In this document: one piece after another, positions 35,572-44,570 of the stretch | Layout of the letters: every line of letters starts with the position of its first letter | Numbering within the stretch: the first letter of the stretch is position 1 | Source: an uncultured Ruminiclostridium sp. | GTDB lineage: Bacteria > Bacillota > Clostridia > Oscillospirales > Ruminococcaceae | DNA length: 64,000 bases | Direction of reading: 5' to 3' | NCBI GenBank assembly: GCA_910588335.1 | Contig: CAJUQV010000018.1 | Location: 1 to 64,000, forward strand | The notes under the pieces: model-generated | Seen by the model: the letters and a program-made list of their open reading frames with translations, nothing else | Database searches by the model: none | What the model was told of the DNA's origin: nothing | Made by a program: the position numbers and the translations under genes

Positions 35572-36702
35572 TTACTTTACGGATTCAACATTTTTGTCAA
35601 TAATAACGTTCTTCCCGTTTTCCTTACCGTAATAAAGCCGCGTATCCGCTATCTGAACCAAAGCGTCTATATTCATGGAAGGGTCTATAAACTCTGTATG
35701 CTCCAAAATTTCCAGACAGTCTACAAAACCGAAAGTCATTGTTACGGTTACCTTTTTGTCACCTTGCGTAAATTCCAAATCAAGTATTTTATTCCTTATT
35801 TCATTCAGTTTTGCAAGGCAGCTTTCCTTCGAGCCGGCTATTACCAGCAGAAACTCTTCCCCGCCCCAGCGACAGGCAATATCGTTTTTATCCGCCATCT
35901 CGTTCATTATTAAGGAAACGCCTTTAAGAACATCGTCGCCGCAACCGTGACCGTATGTATCATTTATTTTCTTGAAATTATCAATGTCGCCCATTACAAC
36001 GCAAAAGTTACCATTATCCTTAATCTCGTCGTACATTTTATACAGGCTTCGTCGATTGTAAAGCCCGGTCAAAGCATCGTGCATAGCGGAGTAATTGAGT
36101 TTTTCGTTTACGGTATTCAGTTTTCTGATAAGTACCTGAATCTCAACAATAAACATTACAGAAAAGAAAAAAGTTATAATGATATTGAAAAGCAGATTGA
36201 CGGCGCGCATAGCACCAATGTGTGACTTATCGGGAATCTTTCCGAATACACTTGTTATTATGGGATCAAAAAAATTAAAATATATCAGACAAAACAGCAC
36301 TGAAACCAATGTTATAACTGTAAATATCATTATAATCCCAAGAAACTGACGTTTTTCGCAGGCAAGATAAAGCACATATGCCGCAACCATAAGCACAATT
36401 ATTGCATAAAGATAAAAACACGGCTCAAAACCCAGCCATAATGTACATATAAAGGCATGACCGGTGATTTCCGCATAGCAAGCAGAAAGCCAACCCACTC
36501 CATGTTTTTCAATATCTCCCCAGCGACCAACCGCAAAGGCGATAAGATAAAACAATACGCTGATAATGTTAAAGGTCATCAATACGTATATACGAGTTAG
36601 CATAAAGGTTATCAAAAACACGCTGTGCATCATGGCGCTTATAAAAAATATTACCTGATATTTAAAAGAGCTTTTTAGCTCAATTTCCAAGATATTTTTC
36701 AT
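35572..36702 (-). CDS. Membrane diguanylate cyclase (GGDEF)
   Basis: The 376-residue protein has six hydrophobic segments in the first 190 residues, then a short helical linker and a GGDEF domain. HDALTGLYNRRSLYKMYDEI opens the domain, GDIDNFKKINDTYGHGCGDDVL carries the metal-binding Asp, and RWGGEEFLLVIAG is an intact active site, so it should make cyclic di-GMP. No clear RxxD inhibitory site is seen. I start it at 36702, with GGAGAAATAAGG upstream; the ATG seven codons earlier has none. The sensed signal of the membrane part is unknown. Confidence 0.85.
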   Translation of the reverse strand: MKNILEIELKSSFKYQVIFFISAMMHSVFLITFMLTRIYVLMTFNIISVLFYLIAFAVGRWGDIEKHGVGWLSACYAEITGHAFICTLWLGFEPCFYLYAIIVLMVAAYVLYLACEKRQFLGIIMIFTVITLVSVLFCLIYFNFFDPIITSVFGKIPDKSHIGAMRAVNLLFNIIITFFFSVMFIVEIQVLIRKLNTVNEKLNYSAMHDALTGLYNRRSLYKMYDEIKDNGNFCVVMGDIDNFKKINDTYGHGCGDDVLKGVSLIMNEMADKNDIACRWGGEEFLLVIAGSKESCLAKLNEIRNKILDLEFTQGDKKVTVTMTFGFVDCLEILEHTEFIDPSMNIDALVQIADTRLYYGKENGKNVIIDKNVESVK

Positions 36703-37092
36703 TAACCTTATTTCTCCATTCACTCTAAATACAACTTACCACACTTGAAAAAAATAATCAATTTTTTAAATCCGTATCAATAAAATGTTAAAAATTTTAT
36801 AATTTACTTGTAAATCACCGCTTCTTCCTTTTTTATTTTATATGCGTACCATTCAATACGCTCGGAAAACAATCAATGTCCTCAGTCTGCTGTAATCATA
36901 AAACACCAAAATTTTCAAAAAAATATTGTAGCATATAATTTTTGTCATATAATAAAAATGCAGAATATCCTTATATAAACTCTACCAAGCCTTTTAATTT
37001 ATTCACTCCTGCCATTTCCCGCAAACGGATTGAACTATACTTTATAATCATCCACTACAAAGTTTCCTCTCTCTAACTTATCTTGTCAGCGT
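36703..37092. other. AT-rich gap of 390 bp with no recognised feature
   Basis: The interval between the GGDEF gene and the ABC importer is AT-rich with T and A runs and no plausible gene, strong hairpin or RNA. It presumably contains the GGDEF promoter and the end of the importer transcript. Confidence 0.5.
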
Positions 37093-37686
37093 TTAATTCA
37101 TATTACTAAAGCCAAACATATTCATTTCCACGGCCTCGTCCGAAAAAAAATCGCACTCCCGTTGATCATGAGTAACAAAAATAACGGTTTTTCCTTTTGT
37201 CATCTCCTTGCAATACTCCATAACAAGGTTTTTTGTATCCAAATCAAGCCCCTTAAAGGGCTCGTCAAGAAATAGTACTTCAGAATCGGCCAATAAAGCT
37301 CTTAACAAAGCTACCCTTCGCTTCATGCCGCCGCTAAGTTGGCTTACCGCCTTGTTTTCACAGTCATTAAGCCCTATTCGAAGCAGCTCGGCGGTTATCT
37401 CATGCCCATTATACTTTTTTCCTGTAACCAGACGAATATTGGCGGAGGCGGTGAGATTTTCACACAGCCTGTTTTCCTGAAAAACCGCGCTTATCGGAGC
37501 GGGACATTGTACCGTACCGCTATCGGGTGGCAAAAGTCCCATCATTATAGACAGAAGCGTGGTTTTTCCGCTGCCGGATTGTCCCATTATCGCAGTGACT
37601 TTTTTATCGGTAAAATTATGCGAAAAACCATTCAGCACCACATTGTCTCCAAAAGATTTTTTTAAATCCGAAACAATAACGCCCAT
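37093..37686 (-). CDS. ABC importer ATP-binding protein (SsuB/TauB-like)
   Basis: The 197-residue ATPase is short but complete: Walker A GQSGSGKTT (about 35-43), Q-loop AVFQENRLCENLT, signature QLSGGMKRRVALLRAL, Walker B VLFLDEPFKGLD and switch VTHDQREC. It powers the permease encoded just upstream. The family also includes ATPases for nitrate, taurine, sulfonates and thiamine precursors. It is the last gene of the importer operon. Confidence 0.9.
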   Translation of the reverse strand: MGVIVSDLKKSFGDNVVLNGFSHNFTDKKVTAIMGQSGSGKTTLLSIMMGLLPPDSGTVQCPAPISAVFQENRLCENLTASANIRLVTGKKYNGHEITAELLRIGLNDCENKAVSQLSGGMKRRVALLRALLADSEVLFLDEPFKGLDLDTKNLVMEYCKEMTKGKTVIFVTHDQRECDFFSDEAVEMNMFGFSNMN

Positions 37687-37703
37687 TTCTTAACTCGCTC
37701 CCA

Positions 37704-38450
37704 TCACATTTTCTCAACGCGTTTAACAATAAGCTTTATTACAGATATAAAAGCTTTTTCGCAAAGCCAGCTTACAAAAATAATAACCGCTGTCCAAGCG
37801 AACAAATCTGCGGTTTCAAGATAAATTTTCGCCTGATAAAGCTTTTCGCCAATAGAACCGTCAGGAATCCCGATTACCTCCGCCGCCGCTCCCGATTTCC
37901 AGCAAAGTCCTATTGCAAGACCCGTCGCCGAACGAAAATAAGGCAGAAGTTGGGACAAATAAATTCCCACAAATCTGCGCATTGGAGGAATCCCAAATAC
38001 CGTAGACATTTCCTTAAGCTTAGAATCAAGCGAATCAATTCCCTCCAGCATATTTATATATACTATCGGCACACAGATAAGAAGTGTAACAAGCACTGAA
38101 AGATTTTTAGAGGACACCCAGATAAGTGCCAAAATAGTAAAAGAAGCTACCGGAACGGCCTTAAGCACTGAAATAAGCGGTGAAAGAAGTTTTCGCAAAA
38201 AAACATATCTTCCGGAAAACACCGCCAATCCCGTTCCTGCCGTCAGCCCCAAAGCAAAGCCCGAAAGTATTCTCCCCGCCGAAAACATCACGCTTTTCCA
38301 GAAATCCGCGCTCGGTATCAGCTCGATCAATTTTAGCGCCACATCGACGGGAGTTACAAGGAGTATTCTTTGATTCAGCGCCATGGCACCCACCTGCCAG
38401 ACAACAAGCCAAAAAAATACGCATAACAATGATATAACGCGTTTTTTCAT
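37704..38450 (-). CDS. ABC importer permease (SsuC/ThiX-like)
   Basis: The 248-residue membrane protein has about six helices and a BPD_transp_1 domain; the coupling EAA-like loop STVFGIPPMRRFVGIYLSQL is at about 138-157. It lies between the ATPase and the substrate-binding lipoprotein in the usual order, 28 bp behind the latter and 17 bp ahead of the ATPase. Confidence 0.9.
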   Translation of the reverse strand: MKKRVISLLCVFFWLVVWQVGAMALNQRILLVTPVDVALKLIELIPSADFWKSVMFSAGRILSGFALGLTAGTGLAVFSGRYVFLRKLLSPLISVLKAVPVASFTILALIWVSSKNLSVLVTLLICVPIVYINMLEGIDSLDSKLKEMSTVFGIPPMRRFVGIYLSQLLPYFRSATGLAIGLCWKSGAAAEVIGIPDGSIGEKLYQAKIYLETADLFAWTAVIIFVSWLCEKAFISVIKLIVKRVEKM

Positions 38451-38478
38451 TTTCCGGTATTCCTTTTATTATCTTATA

Positions 38479-39534
38479 CTATACTCCGTAATAAAAATCA
38501 TCTCTGGGCTCCGCGCCTCCCACCGACTGCGGATTTTGATCGTACAGCACCTTAAGATAGCCCGCCAGCGCGTTTTGCATTTCATCGGAGGTTACGCATA
38601 CTATATTACATTCCGGAATAGCTTTTTCTGCCACAGAAGCCTTTATTATACCGTATTTTTCAACAAGAGCGGCTGCTTCGGAAACATTTGAATTAACATA
38701 TTCCACGGAAGCGGCATAACGGGTCAGAAATTCGTTTACCACATCGGGATTTTTTTCTGAAAATTCTTTTCTGACCGCTACGACTCCGGTTATCATGGAG
38801 CTGCCGTCATCAAGCTTATCCCACTCATCCGTAAGGTCAAGTACTACGTTTATACCCTCATTTTGAATCGTGGCACTGGTAACAAATGGCTGCGGCAGCA
38901 TCGCAACACCGTTTTCATCAGCCAGCAGCGCCGCGAGACATTCCGCGTGTTCGCTTTTCCATTCTATATTAAGGTCTTTTTCGGGATCAATATCGTTTTG
39001 GGTTAATATATAATTCAGCGCATACTCAGGGGTAGCGCCTTTACCGCTTGCATATATGGTTTTACCTTTTAAATCGGAAATTTCCTTTACAGAGTCACCG
39101 TTTTCGCAAATGTAAATTACCCCAAGTGTATTCACAGCCAATACCTGTACTTCCCCTTCGGTCTTATTGTATAATACCGAAGCGAGATTGGCGGGTACAC
39201 AAAAAATATCGGTATTTCCCTTTATCACCATAGGAGAAACTTCATCAACGGCAGATACTATGTTAAATTCATATCCGTAGCTGCCGCTTTCATTGTCCGA
39301 CATAAGCTTTGTCATTCCCATTGCGGTAGGGCCGCTTAAGGCGGTAATTCTTACTTTATCACTGTCCGTGATGTTTTCAGCGGAATTCTGTTGGGTATTT
39401 TCGGTAGAGGTATCCTCAGACTGACCGCTTGTAACGGTGTCCGAGACATTATCGGAGGTGCCGGTGCATCCGGCAAAAATTCCCGTACATAAAAGTATAG
39501 CCGTAAACTTTTTTATGGAATTTATTATTTTCAT
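38479..39534 (-). CDS. ABC importer substrate-binding lipoprotein (NMT1/SsuA-like)
   Basis: The 351-residue protein has a lipoprotein signal peptide with lipobox IFAGC (Cys23), a Ser/Thr/Glu-rich spacer to about residue 60, and a periplasmic-binding fold of the NMT1/THI5-SsuA group (DLKGKTIYASGKGATPEYAL, then a late VRKEFSEKNPDVVNEFL). It delivers an unknown small molecule to the permease-ATPase pair. Such proteins serve sulfonates, nitrate or pyrimidine precursors of thiamine; no TPP riboswitch or thiamine gene is nearby. Only 41 bp separate it from the hemerythrin gene upstream. Confidence 0.85.
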   Translation of the reverse strand: MKIINSIKKFTAILLCTGIFAGCTGTSDNVSDTVTSGQSEDTSTENTQQNSAENITDSDKVRITALSGPTAMGMTKLMSDNESGSYGYEFNIVSAVDEVSPMVIKGNTDIFCVPANLASVLYNKTEGEVQVLAVNTLGVIYICENGDSVKEISDLKGKTIYASGKGATPEYALNYILTQNDIDPEKDLNIEWKSEHAECLAALLADENGVAMLPQPFVTSATIQNEGINVVLDLTDEWDKLDDGSSMITGVVAVRKEFSEKNPDVVNEFLTRYAASVEYVNSNVSEAAALVEKYGIIKASVAEKAIPECNIVCVTSDEMQNALAGYLKVLYDQNPQSVGGAEPRDDFYYGV

Positions 39535-39575
39535 TTTGTTAGCCCTTCCTTATTTTTTGATGTTTTCAAATTTTT

Positions 39576-40499
39576 TTAGTGTGTTAATTTTGTCTTTTTT
39601 ATCTTTACGCTGAAAGCGATTCTACCATAAGGTGTATTCCAAAGCATACTAATATCCGGATGACTGGTTTTAAAATCAGTTTCAAATCTGCTTTTATCTA
39701 CCGCACCATCACCGATAATCTTTACATTTCCTTTAACATATTCCTTTATAAAATTTTCCGAAAAACTTTTGGTCAGCTCACTTGTAATAGACAAAGCTAT
39801 CTCGTCAAGTGTCCTGACTTCCTTTCCCATCAGTTTTCCGATAGTATGACACAAAAGATCCCGACTTATAACAGTAGCCGTACGATAAACCTTATTTTCT
39901 TCACCTTTGAAAATAGTATAGTAATAAAACGCCTGCCCTATATCGTACCCATCATAATTAAGATTTTCCGCTTCTATTTCCATCTGAAAAATTTTGTTCA
40001 TAAACTCTTCCGCCTTAGCTTGCAGCAAAGCTATGGCGTTGGTATCCAGCTCTGCCGACCACTGACTTTTAACCTTGCCAACCATAGCCTGATCCTCAAG
40101 CATTACATGAGCCGTAAGCCAGCCGGCGCAAGCACCTGCGAAATGTTCTACAGATTCCTCGGAATAATCCGTTGCTTCCATTTGCTTTTCAAGAGAAGGA
40201 ATGGTTATTTCCCTCATATTATCGTGAATACGTTTATGGTTGGAATATCCGCCGTATCCGATCTTAAGCTGAAAAGCCTCTTCCTGAGCAAAATGCTCAA
40301 TAGTATACTGCTTCAGATACTTTACCACCTCTATACAGGTTCTTTTGTTCTTTTCGTAATCGTTCAAAAAAAGATTTTTAAGTAGTCTGCGCACAATGGT
40401 AAACAAACGGATATGAGCGGAATCAATCTCTTCCACACCCACGCAGTATTGATCCTTCCAAGCGAAAATTTCATCTACATTTTCCATTTTCTTATTCAT
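39576..40499 (-). CDS. Bacteriohemerythrin fused to a CheX-like domain
   Basis: The 307-residue protein starts with a hemerythrin domain (about 10-145) in which all seven diiron ligands can be assigned: H29, H69, E73, H88, H92, H131 and D136. It should bind O2 or report iron/oxygen state. Residues about 155-305 look like the CheC/CheX phosphatase fold: TATVISRDLLCHTIGKLMG, then LDEIALSITSELTKSF. The CheX motif S/D-xxx-E-xx-N appears as S237, E241 and K244, so the catalytic Asn is replaced and phosphatase activity is doubtful. AAGGGG precedes the ATG. It may be the first gene of the ABC importer operon. Confidence 0.8.
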   Translation of the reverse strand: MNKKMENVDEIFAWKDQYCVGVEEIDSAHIRLFTIVRRLLKNLFLNDYEKNKRTCIEVVKYLKQYTIEHFAQEEAFQLKIGYGGYSNHKRIHDNMREITIPSLEKQMEATDYSEESVEHFAGACAGWLTAHVMLEDQAMVGKVKSQWSAELDTNAIALLQAKAEEFMNKIFQMEIEAENLNYDGYDIGQAFYYYTIFKGEENKVYRTATVISRDLLCHTIGKLMGKEVRTLDEIALSITSELTKSFSENFIKEYVKGNVKIIGDGAVDKSRFETDFKTSHPDISMLWNTPYGRIAFSVKIKKTKLTH

Positions 40500-40624
40500 A
40501 TACGTTACCCCTTATCCTATATTTTTGAGACAAAACAGTATTGCTGTCTTTACAATTATATCACATTCCAACACAATAGTCAAATTTTTCCATGCAATTT
40601 TCACCAAATAACTCGGAAAAATTA

Positions 40625-40655
40625 CGGACTGCAACGCGTTTTTCGCTACAGTCCG
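40625..40655 (-). terminator. Terminator of the M23 peptidase gene
   Basis: CGGACTG (40625-40631) pairs with CAGTCCG (40649-40655), extended by CG/CG inside; on the minus strand it is followed by TAATTTTTCC. It lies ten bases behind the peptidase stop codon. Confidence 0.7.
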
Positions 40656-40665
40656 CAATATATAT

Positions 40666-42474
40666 TTATGCTAAATTTACAGGGGTACCGGGAGGGATAT
40701 CCAGATAATCCTTTGGATTAACATATTTACCGTTTACCTCAATCGTAAAATGCACATGAGTGCCTGTTGATTTTCCCGTAGAACCCGCTCCGGCTATACA
40801 TTCTCCCTGTGCAACCCTTTGACCCGCTGAAACATACAGGGCAGAATTATGTGCATATGTGCTTGTAACTCCCAACTCCTCGTGATAAATCTCGACATAG
40901 TAACCAAGTCCCTGTGAATAACCCGCATAAGTCACAACTCCTGCCGCTCCCACGTATACCGGCTGTCCGTAATAAAGACCCGCAATGTCTATGCCGTTGT
41001 GTCCGCTGTATCCTCCGTCCCATTTTGACCATTGGCTTATATAACCGCCGTCTACCGGCCAAAGAAACTTGCCTTTTGCCGCCGTTCCGGATTTGAACGA
41101 GCCTTCCGGAGTCGGTTTTGAACCTATTGCTATTATCTCGGTTACCGGAGCTACAAGCTGATTTATATTGGTTATGGTTCTGTGTATTTCAACTCCGTTA
41201 ACATAGGAAATATCTGCGGTTATCTCATTTACTCCGTATTGGCCGTCCTGAATCCTTCTTGAGGAACCCTCGAAAATATCGCTGTCCTGATAAGTATCGG
41301 TCATATAAGGAACGTTATCGACCACATAAACCTCTGTTCTTGTAACGCTTACGGGTAAAAACGGAACCTCGTTGCCAATCTTTATAATATCTCCGCCGTA
41401 CAAATCGGTTTCACCGAAGCCGGGATTCAAATATTCCAGTTGGGAGGAAGTAAGATTCACCTTATCGGCGATAAGCGAATGGTTGTCACCATCCTCTACC
41501 GTATAATAAGAAGCTTCTGTCTGAGTGCTTGTAAGCAGATCAATGAGCTGTTCCTCATCAATAATACTGTCCGAAAGATACAAGCCCGCCTCGTCATATC
41601 TTATATTATCCACAAAATCCACCAAATCCGTGGAATATTCTTTACGGTAATCGGAGAGCAGTTTATCGAGAGTGTTCTTAACATTTGAAAAATCCATTAA
41701 AGCTCCGTAAAATACGTCGTTTATAAAAAATCCGTAACCGTATTCAAGACTTACACCGGAATTCTGAAGCACCAGATCGGCTATCTGATATTTTGTAAGA
41801 GTCTCCGTATAACCTATTTGCTCCACCGAATAGGAAGGCAAAGCTTCAATTTCAAGATCGCTGCCCAAATAATTTACTCTGTCCTGAAGCACCTCTTTGG
41901 CATCAAGAAAAATTTGTTCGCTTTCTATATATCCCAGAAATTTTCCGTTCACATTCAGCTTTACGGCATAATTCAAGGAACTGGCGTATGTAATTACACT
42001 AAACAGAAAAAATACGCTGACCACAGGTATCGCAAAGTTAAAAAGCATTACGGCAAGACCGCTTTTACCGAACAAAAGTCTGCCCGCGAATGAAAAAAAG
42101 CCCTTTGCTCCCAGTTTTCCGTCATTTTTTTCCTTTTCCTTCCGCAGCGCCTTTTTATTTCCTTCATAATACCTTATAAACGTATTGAGTGGGCGCAACA
42201 GAAACAGTCCGAGTTTTTTCAACATTAAAAGCAAATAACGTCTGAATCTTCCCGTAGTGCGCCAGAGTAGTTTTGATATGCCTACCGATCCTTTTCCTAT
42301 GTAAATAAAAAAACTGCAGAAAATATTGAATATATACCAGCCGAAATAAGAAGTTATCGTATACAGCCAATTAAAAAGTCTTTTTAATTGTGCATTTTCG
42401 GCTTCTTCCTTTGTCTGAGTCATATTATCAATGACAGAGCCGCCCGTATTTTCTTCTTTTTTCATTTTCATCAT
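40666..42474 (-). CDS. Membrane-anchored M23 peptidoglycan endopeptidase with LysM and G5 domains
   Basis: A cell-wall hydrolase of about 602 residues. After a cytoplasmic, basic N-terminus there are one or two hydrophobic segments, the main one at about 145-170 (FNFAIPVVSVFFLF). Then come an extracellular stretch, a LysM domain (YTVEDGDNHSLIADKVNLTS), a G5 domain (RTEVYVVDNVPYMTDTYQDS) and the M23 domain with the zinc ligands in HNGIDIA and HVHF. All catalytic positions are intact. The start at 42474 (MMKMKKEEN) is chosen for AAGGA upstream; a frame 26 codons longer begins at TTG without one. Confidence 0.88.
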   Translation of the reverse strand: MMKMKKEENTGGSVIDNMTQTKEEAENAQLKRLFNWLYTITSYFGWYIFNIFCSFFIYIGKGSVGISKLLWRTTGRFRRYLLLMLKKLGLFLLRPLNTFIRYYEGNKKALRKEKEKNDGKLGAKGFFSFAGRLLFGKSGLAVMLFNFAIPVVSVFFLFSVITYASSLNYAVKLNVNGKFLGYIESEQIFLDAKEVLQDRVNYLGSDLEIEALPSYSVEQIGYTETLTKYQIADLVLQNSGVSLEYGYGFFINDVFYGALMDFSNVKNTLDKLLSDYRKEYSTDLVDFVDNIRYDEAGLYLSDSIIDEEQLIDLLTSTQTEASYYTVEDGDNHSLIADKVNLTSSQLEYLNPGFGETDLYGGDIIKIGNEVPFLPVSVTRTEVYVVDNVPYMTDTYQDSDIFEGSSRRIQDGQYGVNEITADISYVNGVEIHRTITNINQLVAPVTEIIAIGSKPTPEGSFKSGTAAKGKFLWPVDGGYISQWSKWDGGYSGHNGIDIAGLYYGQPVYVGAAGVVTYAGYSQGLGYYVEIYHEELGVTSTYAHNSALYVSAGQRVAQGECIAGAGSTGKSTGTHVHFTIEVNGKYVNPKDYLDIPPGTPVNLA

Positions 42475-42627
42475 CGCTTTAAATCCTTGATAAATATTAC
42501 AAATTGGTAACAAAACCATACATATATTAACATATTTCTCTTTTTTTTTCAAGTGTTTGGATAAAATTAACAGAAAAAAATTTGCAAAACGTTAAAAAAA
42601 TTACCCTTCTATCATTTACATAAACTA

Positions 42628-42654
42628 AAAAAGTCCGGCGTAACCGGACTTTTT
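42628..42654 (-). terminator. Bidirectional terminator behind the ABC-F gene
   Basis: AAAAAGTCCGG and CCGGACTTTTT form a perfect 11-bp stem with a five-base loop, giving a T run on either strand. It lies 40 bp behind the ABC-F stop codon. Confidence 0.85.
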
Positions 42655-42693
42655 GTCATTTAGTGATTGTCTTTAAACAGTCATTTAAAAATT

Positions 42694-44307
42694 TTACAGC
42701 ACAATTTTCCCCAGATTTTGATCCTTTCGCCACTGAATAAATTCCTCATAGGTTCCCATACGGTCATAACAACCGCTGCCTGTAAGCTCAATTATCCTGT
42801 TGGCTACCGTCTGTACTATTTCATGGTCGTGAGAGCAGAAAAGAACGTTGCCTTTAAATTCCGACAGACCGTTGTTGACAGCGGTAATGCTTTCAAGATC
42901 AAGATGGTTGGTAGGCTGATCCAACATAAGCACATTGGATTTAAACAGCATCATACGGCTAAACATACATCTCACCTTTTCGCCGCCGGAAAGAACGTTT
43001 ACGGGCTTGAACACATCGTCGCCGCTGAACAGCATTCTGCCCAAAAAGCCACGCAAGTATGTCTCGGTGGTATCTTCGCTGTACTGCCTTATCCAATCCA
43101 AAATAGTTAGATCGCAGCCGCTGAAGAAATGATCAGAATCTACGGGAAAATAACTGAGCGAGGTAGTACTTCCCCATTTAAAAGATCCCTCGTCGGGTTC
43201 AAGCTCTCCGGCTAATATTTTAAACAAAACGGTAACGGACATTTCACTTTCGGCCAAAAAAGCCACCTTATCCGTTCTTCCCAAGGTAAAAGAAACATTG
43301 TCCAGCACCTTCACCCCGTCGATAGTCTTTGAAATACCGTCGACCTGCAATACATCCTTACCTACCTCCCTATCTGGTTCAAAGCTTATAAAGGGATAAC
43401 GGCGGCTGGAAGCGGGCATTTCTTCAACTGTCAGTTTATCTAGAAGCTTTCTTCTCGATGTAGCCTGCCTCGATTTTGATTTATTGGCGGAAAAGCGCTG
43501 AATAAAGCTTTGAAGTTCCTTTATCTTCTCCTCTGTTTTCTTATTCTGCTGCTTTATCATCCTTTGTATTAGCTGACTCGACTCATACCAGAATTCGTAG
43601 TTGCCGACATACATTTTTATTTTGTTATAGTCTATGTCCACAATATGAGTACATACGTTATTCAAAAAATGGCGGTCATGTGATACGACTATAACCGTAC
43701 CGAAATATTCCGCCAGAAAATCCTCAAGCCACGCGATAGCATCAATATCCAGATGGTTGGTAGGCTCGTCCATAAGAATTATATCGGGATTTCCGAAAAG
43801 ACACTGAGCCAAAAGCACCTTTACCTTGTCATTACCCGAAAGTCTGCTCATCTGTGAAAACAAAATGTCCTCGGAAAGCCCCAAGCCCTGAATAAGCTTT
43901 GAAGCGTCACTTTCCGCCTCCCAACCGTTAAGCTCGGCAAATTCACCCTCCAATAACGAAGCCCTCTCACCGTCCTCATCGGTAAAGTTATCCTTGGCAT
44001 ATAACGCGTCCTTTTCCTTCATAATATCATAAAGCCGCTTATTACCCATAATAACGGTATCCTGGACGGTATATTCGTCAAAAGCGAAATGATCCTGCCG
44101 CAGTACCGACATACGCAGTTTTTTCGGAATGGCAACCTCGCCGGACGTAGGTTCAAGCTCTCCGTTAAGGATTTTTAAAAAAGTGGATTTACCCGCCCCG
44201 TTGGCGCCTATTACGCCATAACAATTACCGGCGGTAAAAAGCAGATCAACATCTTTGAAAAGAGTGGCGCCGCCGAATTGCAGGCTTACATTGGAAACAG
44301 TTATCAT
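42694..44307 (-). CDS. ABC-F family ATPase (YkpA/YbiT-like)
   Basis: The 537-residue protein has two ABC domains, no membrane domain and a charged inter-domain linker (about 240-300), so it acts on the ribosome. NBD1 has Walker A GANGAGKST, an unusual signature LSGNDKVKV, and LMDEPTNHLD. In NBD2 the Walker A position reads LAESEMSVT, without the P-loop Lys; the signature LSGGEKVR is normal and Walker B is MLDQPTNHLD, with Gln at the catalytic Glu. NBD2 is therefore unlikely to hydrolyse ATP. Transcription starts from a consensus promoter 176 bases upstream. Antibiotic protection cannot be inferred. Confidence 0.88.
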   Translation of the reverse strand: MITVSNVSLQFGGATLFKDVDLLFTAGNCYGVIGANGAGKSTFLKILNGELEPTSGEVAIPKKLRMSVLRQDHFAFDEYTVQDTVIMGNKRLYDIMKEKDALYAKDNFTDEDGERASLLEGEFAELNGWEAESDASKLIQGLGLSEDILFSQMSRLSGNDKVKVLLAQCLFGNPDIILMDEPTNHLDIDAIAWLEDFLAEYFGTVIVVSHDRHFLNNVCTHIVDIDYNKIKMYVGNYEFWYESSQLIQRMIKQQNKKTEEKIKELQSFIQRFSANKSKSRQATSRRKLLDKLTVEEMPASSRRYPFISFEPDREVGKDVLQVDGISKTIDGVKVLDNVSFTLGRTDKVAFLAESEMSVTVLFKILAGELEPDEGSFKWGSTTSLSYFPVDSDHFFSGCDLTILDWIRQYSEDTTETYLRGFLGRMLFSGDDVFKPVNVLSGGEKVRCMFSRMMLFKSNVLMLDQPTNHLDLESITAVNNGLSEFKGNVLFCSHDHEIVQTVANRIIELTGSGCYDRMGTYEEFIQWRKDQNLGKIVL

Positions 44308-44351
44308 TTTTTGTCCTTTCTTTTGTTTTTATTGCTTCGCCAACAAATCCC

Positions 44352-44397
44352 TGCCGCATAATGCGTAAACACTCATTTGCCGCAAGCATTATTGGCA
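44352..44397 (-). promoter_or_regulatory. Leader stem with alternative pairings upstream of the ABC-F gene
   Basis: In the leader transcript TTGCCAATAATGC (44398-44386) can pair with GCATTATGCGGCA (44364-44352), or its first bases TTGCC can pair with GGCAA at 44382-44378, and GCCAA can pair with TTGGC downstream at about 44343-44339. These stems exclude one another, as in attenuators. No U tract follows, so any switch would act on translation rather than termination. Confidence 0.35.
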
Positions 44398-44442
44398 AAG
44401 TTTTATTGGGAGAACAATATATCTGTATTATGTTTTTTTCAC

Positions 44443-44481
44443 CTATTTTTTTATATTCCGTAAAAAGGCATAAATTCTCAT
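44443..44481 (-). CDS. Possible 12-codon leader peptide of the ABC-F gene
   Basis: ATG at 44481 opens a frame reading MRIYAFLRNIKK and stopping at TAG. Its ATG lies seven bases behind the -10 box, at or next to the expected transcription start, so it would be leaderless. Leader peptides upstream of antibiotic-responsive ABC-F and erm genes are known in Firmicutes; that this is one is inference. Confidence 0.25.
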   Translation of the reverse strand: MRIYAFLRNIKK

Positions 44482-44488
44482 AATAGCA

Positions 44489-44517
44489 ATTATACAGTGT
44501 TGTTTCTTAAATGTCAA
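44489..44517 (-). promoter_or_regulatory. Consensus sigma-A promoter of the ABC-F gene
   Basis: Minus strand TTGACA (44517-44512), 17 bases, TATAAT (44494-44489): a perfect consensus. Start near 44482 leaves a 5' leader of about 175 bases. Confidence 0.85.
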
Positions 44518-44570
44518 CCGTTTTTAAATATTTTTTTCTCTCGGTTCATTTGGGGCGCAATAACGGAATA

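Noticed and set aside
39535..39575. TPP riboswitch ahead of the NMT1-like importer
   Set aside because: The gap is 41 bp, too short, and has no TPP motif.
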